Shown here: piece by piece, positions 10,946 to 19,165 of the stretch | How the letters are laid out: every line of letters begins with the position of its first letter | How positions within the stretch are numbered: position 1 is the stretch's first letter | Origin: Mycobacteriales bacterium | GTDB lineage: Bacteria; Actinomycetota; Actinomycetes; Mycobacteriales; SCTD01 | Assembly (NCBI GenBank): GCA_030447385.1 | Contig: JAUJOY010000008.1 | Coordinates: forward strand, 72,211 to 123,003 | Direction: 5' to 3' | DNA length: 50,793 bases | Notes under the pieces: model-generated | Database searches by the model: none | The model's input: only the letters and a program-made list of their open reading frames with translations | What the model was told of the DNA's origin: nothing | Position numbers and translations under genes: made by a program

Positions 10946-11804
10946 GCGACCGCCCCTTCCGCGGGCGGGCTGGCCAGCATCGTCTTCTTGAAGCTCTCGG
11001 GGACACCGGCGGTGCCTGCGGCGGCCGGCAGCTTGCTCGCGTCGGTCGCGCCGCTCTCCTTGACGGTCACCAGCTCGGGCGCGCCGCCCTTGAGCAGGGC
11101 CTGCACGGAGTAGAGCGTGGCCAGGTGCTGGACTCGACCCCGGCAACGGTGCCGAACAGCAGCCGGACCATGGGGTCGCTGAGGTCCTGGACGTTCTTGA
11201 CGTACGTGGAGGTGGCGACGTCCTCGAGGGTGATGGCCAGCGCGATGACGTCGAGCGGCCACCCGCCTTGAGCCTGGGCACCATGTCCATGACGATCGGG
11301 GTGTACTTGGGCTTGGCGGCCTTCTGCTCCTTGCCGCCGAGCTTCTTGGCCTGACCGTTGAACGCCTTGCCGTGCTCGTCGTGCTGCTTCATGGTGATCA
11401 TCGCGAAGGCCGCGACGGTCTTGATCGCCCGCGCGTCGGTCTTCAGGTAGGGCAGCGACAGGGCCGTTTCGTAGGTGAAGACGGCCAGGTTCTCCAGCGA
11501 GGTGGCCGTCTGCACGAGCCATGACGACGTTGCCGCCGGCGGCGCCGGCCTGGGCGGCCGCGGAGCGCATTCCCAGCCCGCCGATCAGGCCGGTTGCTCC
11601 GAGAGCGAGGCCGGCACCCGCCACAGCGCGTCAGGAGACGCTGCGCTCGCGCACCAGCTCCGCGTACCCGCGACGCCCGCCGCTCGCGGCCGATCTCCCG
11701 ATGGCGTCCAGGGGCTCGGCCACCTGCTTCATCGCGTCGGAGTGAAGGTCCTGCGATTCCTCGATCAGCTCGGAGTATCTGTCATGATCAAGTTCGTCGG
11801 CCAT
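10942..11804 (-). pseudogene. Ferritin-like domain protein, Tat-exported type, one nonsense codon and three frameshifts
   Basis: From the ATG at 11804 the frame reads MADELDHDRYSELIEESQ and reaches RERSVS. It then meets TGA (11633-11631) and continues in the same frame as RAVAGAGLALGATGLIGG. With CGA instead of TGA this would be a twin-arginine signal, SRRAVAGAG. After NVVMA the frame slips near 11515 into VQTATSLENLAVFTYETAL. It slips again near 11267 (LKAGG to WPLDVIALAI) and near 11138 (AGVES to QHLATLYSVQALL), then runs to the stop at 10942. The first 57 codons alone could still be translated. The gene overlaps the 3' end of the membrane-protein gene by 40 nt. Confidence 0.72.
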
Positions 11805-12292
11805 GCGCCTGTCGTGACGGTGCGTCCGGAAAGTCTGGTGAGCAACGTCACGTTCGATGCGGAGCGGGAAGCAGTTCTATCGGCTCGCGGGGGATCCGGC
11901 ATCGCCGTGCTGCGCCGCCCCGCGAGGAGCAGCTGCGTGGCGACGGCCGCGATGAGCAGCCCTTCGGCCGCTGCCGTCGCCACCGAGGTGGGGATCCACG
12001 ACTCCTGGAAGCGGACCGGTAGGCCGGGCACGGGGATGCCCACCGTCCGGCTCAGGAGCAGCGTGGCCAGCGAGAGGACACCGAAGACGAGGGCCGCCAC
12101 CCACGGCGGGCGGCGGTCCCGTACGAGCAGCGCCAGCAGAAGAAGAACGGCCACGGCGGACTGCACCAGGAAGCTGTCGCCGAGGCTGAACGGGCGGTCC
12201 CCCACAGGGAAGTAGTCCGACGCGATGGCGAGGTGGATCCCGACCACCGCGGCAAGGGCAGCGGCCGCGAGCAGGCGCAGGGTCAGCAGCAT
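11765..12292 (-). CDS. Small four-helix integral membrane protein
   Basis: The 175-residue product has about four hydrophobic helices (near residues 4-22, 42-57, 64-80 and 103-123). A polar, arginine- and serine-rich tail follows. I do not recognise a named family. It resembles small DoxX-like or unknown membrane proteins found beside ferritin-like genes, which is a weak analogy. The last 40 nt overlap the start of the ferritin-like gene on the same strand, suggesting coupling. The tail beyond residue 130 is less convincing as protein. The ATG at 12292 is the only good start and diverges from the helicase gene 76 nt away. Confidence 0.65.
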   Translation of the reverse strand: MLLTLRLLAAAALAAVVGIHLAIASDYFPVGDRPFSLGDSFLVQSAVAVLLLLALLVRDRRPPWVAALVFGVLSLATLLLSRTVGIPVPGLPVRFQESWIPTSVATAAAEGLLIAAVATQLLLAGRRSTAMPDPPRADRTASRSASNVTLLTRLSGRTVTTGAWPTNLIMTDTPS

Positions 12293-12368
12293 GCTGCGAG
12301 GTTCGCCTCAGGAGGACGAGCGGTTCGTCCGCCCTGCCCGCCCCGGCCTCTGGGAGGATGGACCGGCC

Positions 12369-14714
12369 GTGAGCAGCTTCCCCGACCGGACGAGCGACGC
12401 GTCGACCCTGCTCGCCCGGCTGCTGCTCGACCCGGCCCGCCAGGAGCGGGTGACGCACGTCGAGCAGGTGCCGGCTCGGCCGGGTCGGCAGGCGGACTGG
12501 CCGCCCTGGGTCGACCCCCTGCTCGTGCAGCGGCTGCAGCTCGCGGGGGTGGATCGGCCGTGGCGGCACCAGGTGGAGGCAGCCGAGCTGGCCCGCGACG
12601 GCACCTCGGTGATCGTGTCGACGGGCACGGCAAGCGGCAAGTCGCTGGCCTACCTGCTGCCCGTGCTCACGGCCCTCCTGCAGGACGAGCGTGCGGCCGC
12701 GCTCTACCTCTCGCCCACCAAGGCGCTGGCCACGGACCAGCTGCGGGCGGTGCGCGCGCTGAAGCTGATGGCCGTACGCGCGGCGACCTTCGACGGCGAC
12801 ACGCCTCGCGAGGAGCGGGACTGGGTGCGGCGGCACGGCCGGCTGATCCTCACCAACCCGGACATGCTGCACCGGGCGCTGCTGCCGCGGTCCGCCGACT
12901 GGGCGTCCTTCCTGCGGGGACTGGCCTTCGTGGTCGTCGACGAGTGCCACACCTACCGGGGCGTGTTCGGCTCCCACGTCGCCCTTGTCCTGCGCCGGCT
13001 GCGCCGGATCTGCGCGCGGTACGGCGCGCACCCGGTCTTCGTCCTCGCCAGCGCCACCGCGAGCGATCCTGAGGTGACCGCCGCGCGACTGACCGGGCTG
13101 CCGGTGGTGGCGGTCACCGAGGACGCCTCCCCCCGCGGACGCACCGAGTTCGCGCTCTGGGAGCCGCCACTGCTCCCCTCCACCGGAAGTTCCGGTGCGG
13201 GTGAGCACGGCTCCCCCGTACGCCGCTCGGCCACCGCGGAGACCGGCGAGCTGCTTGCCGACCTGGTGGTCGAAGGCGGTCGTACGATCGCGTTCGGCCG
13301 GTCGCGGCGGGGCGCCGAGGCGGTGTCGCTGTCCGCCCGGCGGGCGCTGGCGGAGGCGGCCCCCGAGCTGATGCCGCGGGTGGCGGCCTACCGGGCCGGC
13401 TACCTGCCCGAGGAGCGTCGCGAGCTCGAGCGCCGACTGCAGTCCGGCGAGCTGCTGGGGGTCGCGGCCACCAACGCGCTCGAGCTGGGCCTGGACGTCA
13501 GCGGCCTCGACGCCGTCGTCCTGACCGGGTGGCCGGGGACCGTCGCGTCGGTCTGGCAGCAGGCCGGGCGTGCGGGCCGCGCCGGGCAGGGGGCGCTGGC
13601 GGTCTTCGTGGCGAGGGACGACCCGCTGGACACCTACCTCGTGCACCACCCGGAGGCGCTGTTCGGCCGGCCGATCGAGAGCGTGGTGCTGGACCCCGCC
13701 AACCCGTACATCCTCGGCCCCCACCTGCGCTGCGCGGCGGCGGAGCTGCCGCTGACCGAGGACGATCTGGACCTGTTCGGCGGCGCGGACCCGGTGCGCC
13801 CGCTGCTCGCCGACCTGGTGCGCCGGGGCGTCCTGCGGGCGCGGCCGAAGGGCTGGTTCTGGACGTCCCTCGAGCGCCCGGAGGTGGACCTGCGCGGCAC
13901 CGGAGGGCCGCCCGTACGCCTCGTCGAGGGGGGCACGGGGCGCCTACTCGGCACGGTGGACGCCGCGGCGTCGCACACCCAGGCGCACACCGGTGCGGTC
14001 TACCTGCACCAGGGCTCCAGCTGGATCGTCGACCGGCTCGACCTCGAGGAGGCGGTGGCTCTGGTCCACGCGGAGGAGCCCGACTACTCGACCTTTGCCC
14101 GGGAGATCACGTCGCTGACGATCGTCCAGTCGCTGCGCAGCGCCGCGTACGACGGGGTCACCCTGCACTTCGGCGACGTGGACGTGACGCACCAGGTCGT
14201 GTCGTTCCTGCGCAAGCGGCACGGCGGGGGGCAGGTGCTGGGCGAGGAGCCGCTCGACCTGCCGCCGCGCCAGCTGCGGACCCGCGCGGTCTGGTACACC
14301 GTGAACCCCGACGACCTGGCCGATGCCGGGCTGGAGTGGGCGGACGTGCCAGGCGCGGCCCATGCCGCCGAGCACGCGGCCATCGGGCTCCTGCCGCTGT
14401 TCGCGACCTGCGACCGCTGGGACATCGGCGGGGTCTCCTCCGCGATCCACGCGGACACCGGCACGTGCACGGTCTTCGTCTACGACGGCCACCCCGGCGG
14501 CGCCGGCTTCGCCGAGCAGGGCTTCCGGCGGGGAGCCGCCTGGCTGCGGGCGACCCGCGACGCGATCGCCTCCTGCGAGTGCCCCTCAGGCTGCCCGTCG
14601 TGCGTGCAGTCGCCCAAGTGCGGCAACGGCAACGAGCCGCTGCACAAGAGGGGAGCGGTCAGGCTGCTCGACGTCGTCCTGGCCAGTGGTCTTGCCGAGG
14701 TGGCGTCGGGGTAA
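12369..14714 (+). CDS. DEAD/DEAH-box helicase with C-terminal DUF1998 zinc site (MrfA/YprA-like)
   Basis: This is a superfamily 2 helicase of 781 residues, related to Bacillus MrfA, which repairs mitomycin damage. Motif I is STGTASGKS (about residue 85-93). The motif II box reads DECH (about residue 190), motif III is SATAS, and motif VI is QQAGRAGRAGQG (about residue 396). The C-terminal part has the four-cysteine cluster CEC..GC..SC..KC near residues 735-752, typical of DUF1998. The GTG at 12369 is preceded by GGGAGG. Sequence further upstream in frame overlaps the opposite gene and is not credible. In Streptomyces a helicase of this type lies next to bldG. Here an insert of about 2.8 kb separates them. 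Confidence 0.9.
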   Translation: MSSFPDRTSDASTLLARLLLDPARQERVTHVEQVPARPGRQADWPPWVDPLLVQRLQLAGVDRPWRHQVEAAELARDGTSVIVSTGTASGKSLAYLLPVLTALLQDERAAALYLSPTKALATDQLRAVRALKLMAVRAATFDGDTPREERDWVRRHGRLILTNPDMLHRALLPRSADWASFLRGLAFVVVDECHTYRGVFGSHVALVLRRLRRICARYGAHPVFVLASATASDPEVTAARLTGLPVVAVTEDASPRGRTEFALWEPPLLPSTGSSGAGEHGSPVRRSATAETGELLADLVVEGGRTIAFGRSRRGAEAVSLSARRALAEAAPELMPRVAAYRAGYLPEERRELERRLQSGELLGVAATNALELGLDVSGLDAVVLTGWPGTVASVWQQAGRAGRAGQGALAVFVARDDPLDTYLVHHPEALFGRPIESVVLDPANPYILGPHLRCAAAELPLTEDDLDLFGGADPVRPLLADLVRRGVLRARPKGWFWTSLERPEVDLRGTGGPPVRLVEGGTGRLLGTVDAAASHTQAHTGAVYLHQGSSWIVDRLDLEEAVALVHAEEPDYSTFAREITSLTIVQSLRSAAYDGVTLHFGDVDVTHQVVSFLRKRHGGGQVLGEEPLDLPPRQLRTRAVWYTVNPDDLADAGLEWADVPGAAHAAEHAAIGLLPLFATCDRWDIGGVSSAIHADTGTCTVFVYDGHPGGAGFAEQGFRRGAAWLRATRDAIASCECPSGCPSCVQSPKCGNGNEPLHKRGAVRLLDVVLASGLAEVASG

Positions 14715-14772
14715 GAAGAACCTGTTCCCTCCCGCTCGTCCCGCCCGCTCGCCTGCTTCCCAAGGAGCCCCC

Positions 14773-15255
14773 GTGGTCGCCCTCGGTTTCGTCCTGCTCG
14801 TCCTGGCCGGCCTGCTGGCCACCGGGGTCGTCCTGACCAACCGCGAGCCGGCCGATGCCGAGGCGTTCGGGGTCATGCTCGAGAACCTCTCCGTCGGGGG
14901 GCTGTTCCTCATCGGGATGGTCGTCGGGGTGGCGGCCATGCTGGGGCTCGGGCTGATGCTGGCGGGTGCCAGCCGGCGGCGGGCGAAGCGGATCGCGGTG
15001 AAGCGCGAGGTGCGAGACGTACGCGGGGAGCGCGAGAGCCTGGCGGAGGAGAACGCCCGCCTGCAGGCCGAGCTGGAGCGGACGCACGCCGATGCGGCGC
15101 ACGACACCACGAGCACCGCTTCCGGCAGCCCTGCCGCGGCCGCGGCCGGGCCCAGCGGCCCGGCGACCTCAGCCGCAGCGCGTACCGTCCTTCCCGGGGA
15201 GCCAGGCCGGCGGGCCGGCAACGATCTCGACGGCCCGGGCGGCCGTACCCGCTGA
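14773..15255 (+). CDS. Two-helix membrane protein with cytoplasmic coiled coil
   Basis: The 160-residue product has two transmembrane helices (about residues 3-21 and 40-63). A basic stretch (RRRAKRIAVKREVRDVR) follows, then a short coiled coil (ERESLAEENARLQAELERTH) and a disordered alanine/serine/glycine tail. The layout resembles LapA-type membrane proteins, but I make no functional call. The GTG at 14773 follows AAGGAG at 5 nt, and the gene begins 58 nt after the helicase, so the two may be cotranscribed. Confidence 0.75.
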   Translation: MVALGFVLLVLAGLLATGVVLTNREPADAEAFGVMLENLSVGGLFLIGMVVGVAAMLGLGLMLAGASRRRAKRIAVKREVRDVRGERESLAEENARLQAELERTHADAAHDTTSTASGSPAAAAAGPSGPATSAAARTVLPGEPGRRAGNDLDGPGGRTR

Positions 15256-15290
15256 GCCCGCCGAGCGTGGCGCCGCTGCTCCTCCCCGCT

Positions 15291-15348
15291 GATCATGGAG
15301 TTGCTGCTCACCGGCTGAGCGTGGCGCCTGAGCACGAACTCCATGATC
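15291..15348. repeat. Palindromic intergenic element, copy 1
   Basis: The arms 15291-15310 (GATCATGGAGTTGCTGCTCA) and 15329-15348 pair at 18 of 20 positions around an 18-nt loop containing GCTGAGCGTG. Copy 2 at 36580-36637 has the same arms and, read on the other strand, the same loop core. Here it lies between two convergent genes, where it could also serve as a bidirectional terminator. Confidence 0.8.
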
Positions 15349-15366
15349 CGCGCTCGGATGGGCGGG

Positions 15367-16551
15367 TCACTCCGGGGGGGTGGCTCCCAGCCAGCGGCGC
15401 AGGTGCGCCCCGGTCAGCAGCAGCACGAGGGCGCCGGCGGTGCTCTTGGCGAGCTGCTCGGAGTCGATGAGGCTGCCGAGCGCTCGCGGTACGCCTACGC
15501 CTTGTTCGTCCGCGCCGAGCTCGGTCTCCTCCTCGGTGAGCACCTGGTCGTCGTAGCCCAGCGTCGGCTCGAAGGTGCCGTCGTCGGGAAGCGCGACCGA
15601 TGGCTCCGGGGACTCGGGCAGCGGCGGCAGCTTGGGGATGCCCAGCTTGGGCCCGAAGGCGTTGAACCCGGACGAGAACGCCTGGCGTCGCCCCCCGGCG
15701 CCCGGCGGCTTGGGGTCGCGCCGGCTGCCCGGCTCAGCGGCGGCGTTGGTGGTCGGGGACGGCGACCCGCTGGGGCTCGTCGAGGGATTCACGCCAGCGA
15801 CCTCGGGGGGCGGCGCCGCACCCGGGGAGCCCAGCGGGTCCCCCGCGAGCGACCCCGAGGCCGGAGCGGACCGGACCGAGGCCAGGTCGGGGTCCGGGGT
15901 GCCGCTGGAGCGGAAGGCCACCACGGTGTAGGTGCGCTCACCTGGCCCCTCCACGGGAACCAGCGAGCTGCAGGCGCCGTCGTTGTTGCAGACGTCCTTC
16001 GGGGCGAGGCCGCGCCGGACCGCCTTGTCGCCCTCGAAGACGGTATAGGAGGTGAGGTCGGGCTCGGCACCGCGGCGCCAGCTGATCTTCATCTCCTGTG
16101 GCGACGCGGGAGCCGCCGTCACGCCGGTGGGTGCGTCCGGCGGGATGGAGAGGGTGAAGGGGACCGATTCCACCGCGCCGCCGCTCTGCGCGGCGATCCA
16201 CTGACCATTGCGCGCCGGCTGCGGGGTAGTTGGGCACGGGGCAGAAGGCGTGCTGGGGATCCAGCACCGGGTGTTGAAGGTGTAGCGGAGCTCGCCTCGC
16301 CTGCCGGGGAAAACGTCGACGGGCATCGAGGCCACCACCACAGGTGGCTGCCCCGGCTCGGTCAAGGTGAGGCGAGGCGGGTCCTGGGTCGGGGTCACGT
16401 AGTCGGCCACGATCTGGATGTTGCGGTGGACTCGCTCTTCCTCGTTGATCCCGGAGATGGCGGCCAGAGCGGCCGGGGCCGCGGCGACGAGCAGCAGCCC
16501 GCTCAATGGGAGCACGGCTGCTCCCCGGGTCACCCAGCGCCGCGTCGTCAT
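15367..16551 (-). CDS. Secreted FN3-like protein next to sortase, with C-terminal hydrophobic helix
   Basis: The 394-residue product has a signal peptide (MTTRRW... to AALAA). A central fibronectin type III-like domain lies around residues 150-250 (DAPTGVTAAP, MKISWRRG, YTVVAFRS). It contains paired cysteines, and a long proline/serine/glycine-rich region follows. The end has a weak hydrophobic helix (AGALVLLLTG) and a basic tail. No LPxTG or LAxTG motif is visible, so it may be held by the helix rather than a sortase. I chose the ATG at 16551 because AGGAGG lies 12 nt upstream. An ATG at 16584 overlaps the sortase stop (ATGA) and would add 11 residues. It is clearly in one operon with the sortase. 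Confidence 0.75.
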   Translation of the reverse strand: MTTRRWVTRGAAVLPLSGLLLVAAAPAALAAISGINEEERVHRNIQIVADYVTPTQDPPRLTLTEPGQPPVVVASMPVDVFPGRRGELRYTFNTRCWIPSTPSAPCPTTPQPARNGQWIAAQSGGAVESVPFTLSIPPDAPTGVTAAPASPQEMKISWRRGAEPDLTSYTVFEGDKAVRRGLAPKDVCNNDGACSSLVPVEGPGERTYTVVAFRSSGTPDPDLASVRSAPASGSLAGDPLGSPGAAPPPEVAGVNPSTSPSGSPSPTTNAAAEPGSRRDPKPPGAGGRRQAFSSGFNAFGPKLGIPKLPPLPESPEPSVALPDDGTFEPTLGYDDQVLTEEETELGADEQGVGVPRALGSLIDSEQLAKSTAGALVLLLTGAHLRRWLGATPPE

Positions 16552-16580
16552 GTCTGCTGCCTTCCTCCTACGGGTGGCGG

Positions 16581-17276
16581 TCATGCCGGTGGCCGGAGCT
16601 GCTTCGTGTCGACGAGCTCGAAGCGCATGATCAGCCGCTGGCGCGCGCTGCCCTTGGGGTGGCACGTCGTCAGGGTGAGCAGGCTCCTGCCCACTTCGGG
16701 GGCGACGACGCCGGTGTCGCTCGGCGCGACGACCCAGGGGTTGGAGTGGCCGCCGAAGGCGGGCACCGCCTTGTAGGTGTGCACGGCCAGGGGCGTCTCG
16801 AGCTCGACGATGTCGCCCGGCTTCATCTCGTCCATGCGGTTCAGCGGGCGGCCGTACGTCGTGCGGTGCCCCGCGATTGCGACGTTGCCGGGCTCGCCCG
16901 GCAGGGCCGTGGCCGCGTAGTGGCCGGCGCCCGCACGCAAGGCCGACGGCGTCGTGCCCTCGACCACGAGGACCTCCACGTCGAGGCTGGGGATCCGTAG
17001 CGTGGTGAGCCCGTCGCCGACCTGGATCCGCCGCTCGGTGTAGGCGGCGACCACCTGCGGGTCGTCGAACTCCTCCTCGAGGTTGCCCTGGACGTAGCGG
17101 CCGTAGACGTCGGTGCCCACCGGGAAGGCGAACATCGTCACGCCGGCGAGGAACAGCACGATCGACAGCACCGAGATCGCCCTGCGTCCGCCGGGACGCC
17201 GCACAGCATCGCCCAGCAGGTTGCCGAAGGAGCGCCCGGAGCTCGGGACCGGAGGGGGCGTGTACGACGGCTGCAT
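16581..17276 (-). CDS. Class E sortase
   Basis: This cysteine transpeptidase joins surface proteins to the cell wall. The 231-residue product has one N-terminal transmembrane helix (AISVLSIVLFLAGVTMFAF, about residues 32-52). The catalytic domain has the His in AIAGHRTTYGRPL, the Cys in TLTTCHPKG (about residue 204) and the Arg in SARQR shortly after, so the triad is complete. The TLTTC context is typical of class E (SrtE), whose known substrates carry LAxTG. The ATG at 17276 follows AGGAG at 9 nt. The downstream gene for the FN3-like protein overlaps or nearly overlaps. Confidence 0.92.
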   Translation of the reverse strand: MQPSYTPPPVPSSGRSFGNLLGDAVRRPGGRRAISVLSIVLFLAGVTMFAFPVGTDVYGRYVQGNLEEEFDDPQVVAAYTERRIQVGDGLTTLRIPSLDVEVLVVEGTTPSALRAGAGHYAATALPGEPGNVAIAGHRTTYGRPLNRMDEMKPGDIVELETPLAVHTYKAVPAFGGHSNPWVVAPSDTGVVAPEVGRSLLTLTTCHPKGSARQRLIMRFELVDTKQLRPPA

Positions 17277-17473
17277 GCCGGAAGGCTCCTGATGCTTTGC
17301 GAGAGTGCTGCTCTGGCGATGTGGCTCGTGCGGGCTGACTTGGTGCTGGCCGACGCTGCCCCGCAGCCGACGCCGGATCGGCTACCGGATGCAACGACCT
17401 GCGGCATCTCAGGTTACGCCGCGATCATGACGGCCTACCTCAAAGACGCAGCAGGCGAGCGAAGGGTTCCCGG

Positions 17474-18214
17474 TCAGCTGCCAGGTCGCAGCATCGCCGG
17501 CCGCAGCCAGGCGGCTTCACCACGCCGGTAGAGCGCCGCCGGGCGGCCCCCCTCCGGGCCGACCGGAGCCGGCCGGCCCACCGGGACGAGGAAGCCCGGC
17601 GTGCCCGTGACCTTGCGATGGAAGTTGCGCGGGTCCAGCGGGCGCCCCCAGACGGCCTCGTAGACCCCGCGCAGCTCGGCCACCGTGAAGTGCTCGCTGA
17701 CGAACGCCGCCGCCAGCGGGGTGTACTCCAGCTTCGCGCGGGCCCGCTCCACGCCGGCGGCCAGCACCTGCGCGTGGTCGAAGGCGAGTGTCGCGGCGAC
17801 GACCTCCTCGACCGCCTTCCAGCCGACCGAGCGGGTGTTCTCCCCCGGCTGGGGAGCCTCGAGGTCGGGCGCGAAGATCAGGTACGCCACGGAGACGACC
17901 CGCATGCGCGGGTCGCGGTCGGGTGCTCCGAAGGCGCCGAGCTGCTCGACGTGGGCGACGTCGCGGCGTACGCCGGTCTCGCGCTCGAGGCGGCGTACGG
18001 CGGCGGCGTCGAGGTCCTCGTCCGGCTGGACGAAGCCGCCGGGCAGGGACAGCGCTCCGCGGTACGGGTAGGTGTCGCGCTCCACCAGCAGGACGCTGAA
18101 GACGCCGTCCCGCACGGTCAGCAGGACCATGTCGACCGTGACGGCGAAGGGCGGGAACTGGCGCGGGTCGTAGGAGGCCAGCCACTCCCGCTCGTCCGCC
18201 GGTACCGGTCTCAC
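17474..18214 (-). CDS. Nudix-domain transcriptional regulator (NrtR-like)
   Basis: The product has 246 residues. It has an N-terminal Nudix fold (about residues 22-155) and a C-terminal winged-helix-like part (HFTVAELRGVYEAVWG, then the conserved RNFHRKV). The Nudix box is degenerate: after GGFVQPDE it reads RRLERETG where active enzymes have REUxEExG. Two catalytic acidic residues are therefore arginine. That pattern fits NrtR-type repressors that bind ADP-ribose or related ligands without hydrolysing them. Its targets are not visible here. It is divergent from the glycosylase gene, with 61 nt between the starts, which could make it autoregulated. The start is the GTG at 18214, without a strong ribosome binding site. 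Confidence 0.82.
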   Translation of the reverse strand: MRPVPADEREWLASYDPRQFPPFAVTVDMVLLTVRDGVFSVLLVERDTYPYRGALSLPGGFVQPDEDLDAAAVRRLERETGVRRDVAHVEQLGAFGAPDRDPRMRVVSVAYLIFAPDLEAPQPGENTRSVGWKAVEEVVAATLAFDHAQVLAAGVERARAKLEYTPLAAAFVSEHFTVAELRGVYEAVWGRPLDPRNFHRKVTGTPGFLVPVGRPAPVGPEGGRPAALYRRGEAAWLRPAMLRPGS

Positions 18215-18275
18215 CTGCGGTGGCCCCCCATGCTCACGCCGACCCTAACCCCTGCTGCGTGGGAGAATCCGGGAC

Positions 18276-19136
18276 GTGCCCGAGCTGCCAGAGGTGGAGG
18301 CCCTCGCCTCCTTCCTGCGCGGGCGCGCCGTGGGGCGGGTCCTCGCCCGGGTGGATGCGCCCGGCATCCACGTCCTGAAGACCTACGACCCGCCGGTGAG
18401 CGCACTGGCGGGGCTCGAGGTGGAGCAGGTCGGGCGGCACGGCAAGTTCCTCGACCTCGGGATCGGCGGGCTCCACCTCGTGGTCCACCTGGCGCGGGCC
18501 GGCTGGCTCTCGTGGCGGGAGTCGCTCCCGGCGGCGCCGCCGCGCATGGGCAAGGGGCCGCTCGGGCTGCGCGTGCACCTCGACGACGGCAGCGGCTTCG
18601 ACCTCACCGAGGCCGGCACCCAGAAGCGCCTGGCGGTGTACGTGGTGGAGGACGTCGCCACGGTGCCCGGGATCGCCCGGCTCGGGATCGACCCGCTGTC
18701 GCCGGAGTTCACCGTCGAGGCGCTGGCCGCGCTGCTGGACGGCGTCCGGTCGCAGGTCAAGGGGCTGCTCACCGACCAGTCGTTGCTCGCGGGGGTGGGC
18801 AACGCCTACAGCGACGAGGTGCTCTGGGAGGTCGGGCTCTCCCCGTTCAAGCCGGCGGCTCACCTCACCCCCGAGGAGGTGGCGCGGCTGCACGGGGCGA
18901 TCGTCGACACCCTGCGCGAGGCGGTGGCGCGGGCGGAGGGACTGGCCGCCGGTCAGCTCAAGGCGGAGAAGAAGAGCGGCCTGTCGGTGCACGGGCGGGG
19001 CGGCCTGCCCTGCCCCCGGTGCGGTGACACGGTGCGGGAGGTGTCCTTCTCGACCAAGGCCCTGCAGTACTGCCCGACCTGCCAGACGGGCGGCCGGCCC
19101 CTGGCCGACCGCCGGCTCTCCCGGCTGATCAAGTAG
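18276..19136 (+). CDS. Fpg/Nei family DNA glycosylase
   Basis: This is a bifunctional glycosylase/AP lyase for oxidised bases. The 286-residue product begins MPELPEVEAL, so the catalytic Pro2-Glu3 pair is present. The helix-two-turn-helix region (LLTDQSLLAGVGNAYSDE) follows. A C-terminal zinc finger is formed by CPRC (about residue 245) and CPTC some 20 residues later. The finger lacks the long standard end and resembles the Nei/Fpg paralogues of actinobacteria. I therefore do not assign mutM. It starts at the GTG at 18276 and leads a plus-strand run of four genes with gaps of 29 to 46 nt. Confidence 0.9.
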   Translation: MPELPEVEALASFLRGRAVGRVLARVDAPGIHVLKTYDPPVSALAGLEVEQVGRHGKFLDLGIGGLHLVVHLARAGWLSWRESLPAAPPRMGKGPLGLRVHLDDGSGFDLTEAGTQKRLAVYVVEDVATVPGIARLGIDPLSPEFTVEALAALLDGVRSQVKGLLTDQSLLAGVGNAYSDEVLWEVGLSPFKPAAHLTPEEVARLHGAIVDTLREAVARAEGLAAGQLKAEKKSGLSVHGRGGLPCPRCGDTVREVSFSTKALQYCPTCQTGGRPLADRRLSRLIK

Positions 19137-19165
19137 CGCGTCCGCCCTGCTGACAGACTTCCGGG

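Noticed and set aside
11877-13724. Minus-strand open frame of 615 codons opposite the helicase
   Set aside because: The plus strand has complete helicase motifs. The opposite frame has no motif and also runs across the start of the membrane protein gene.
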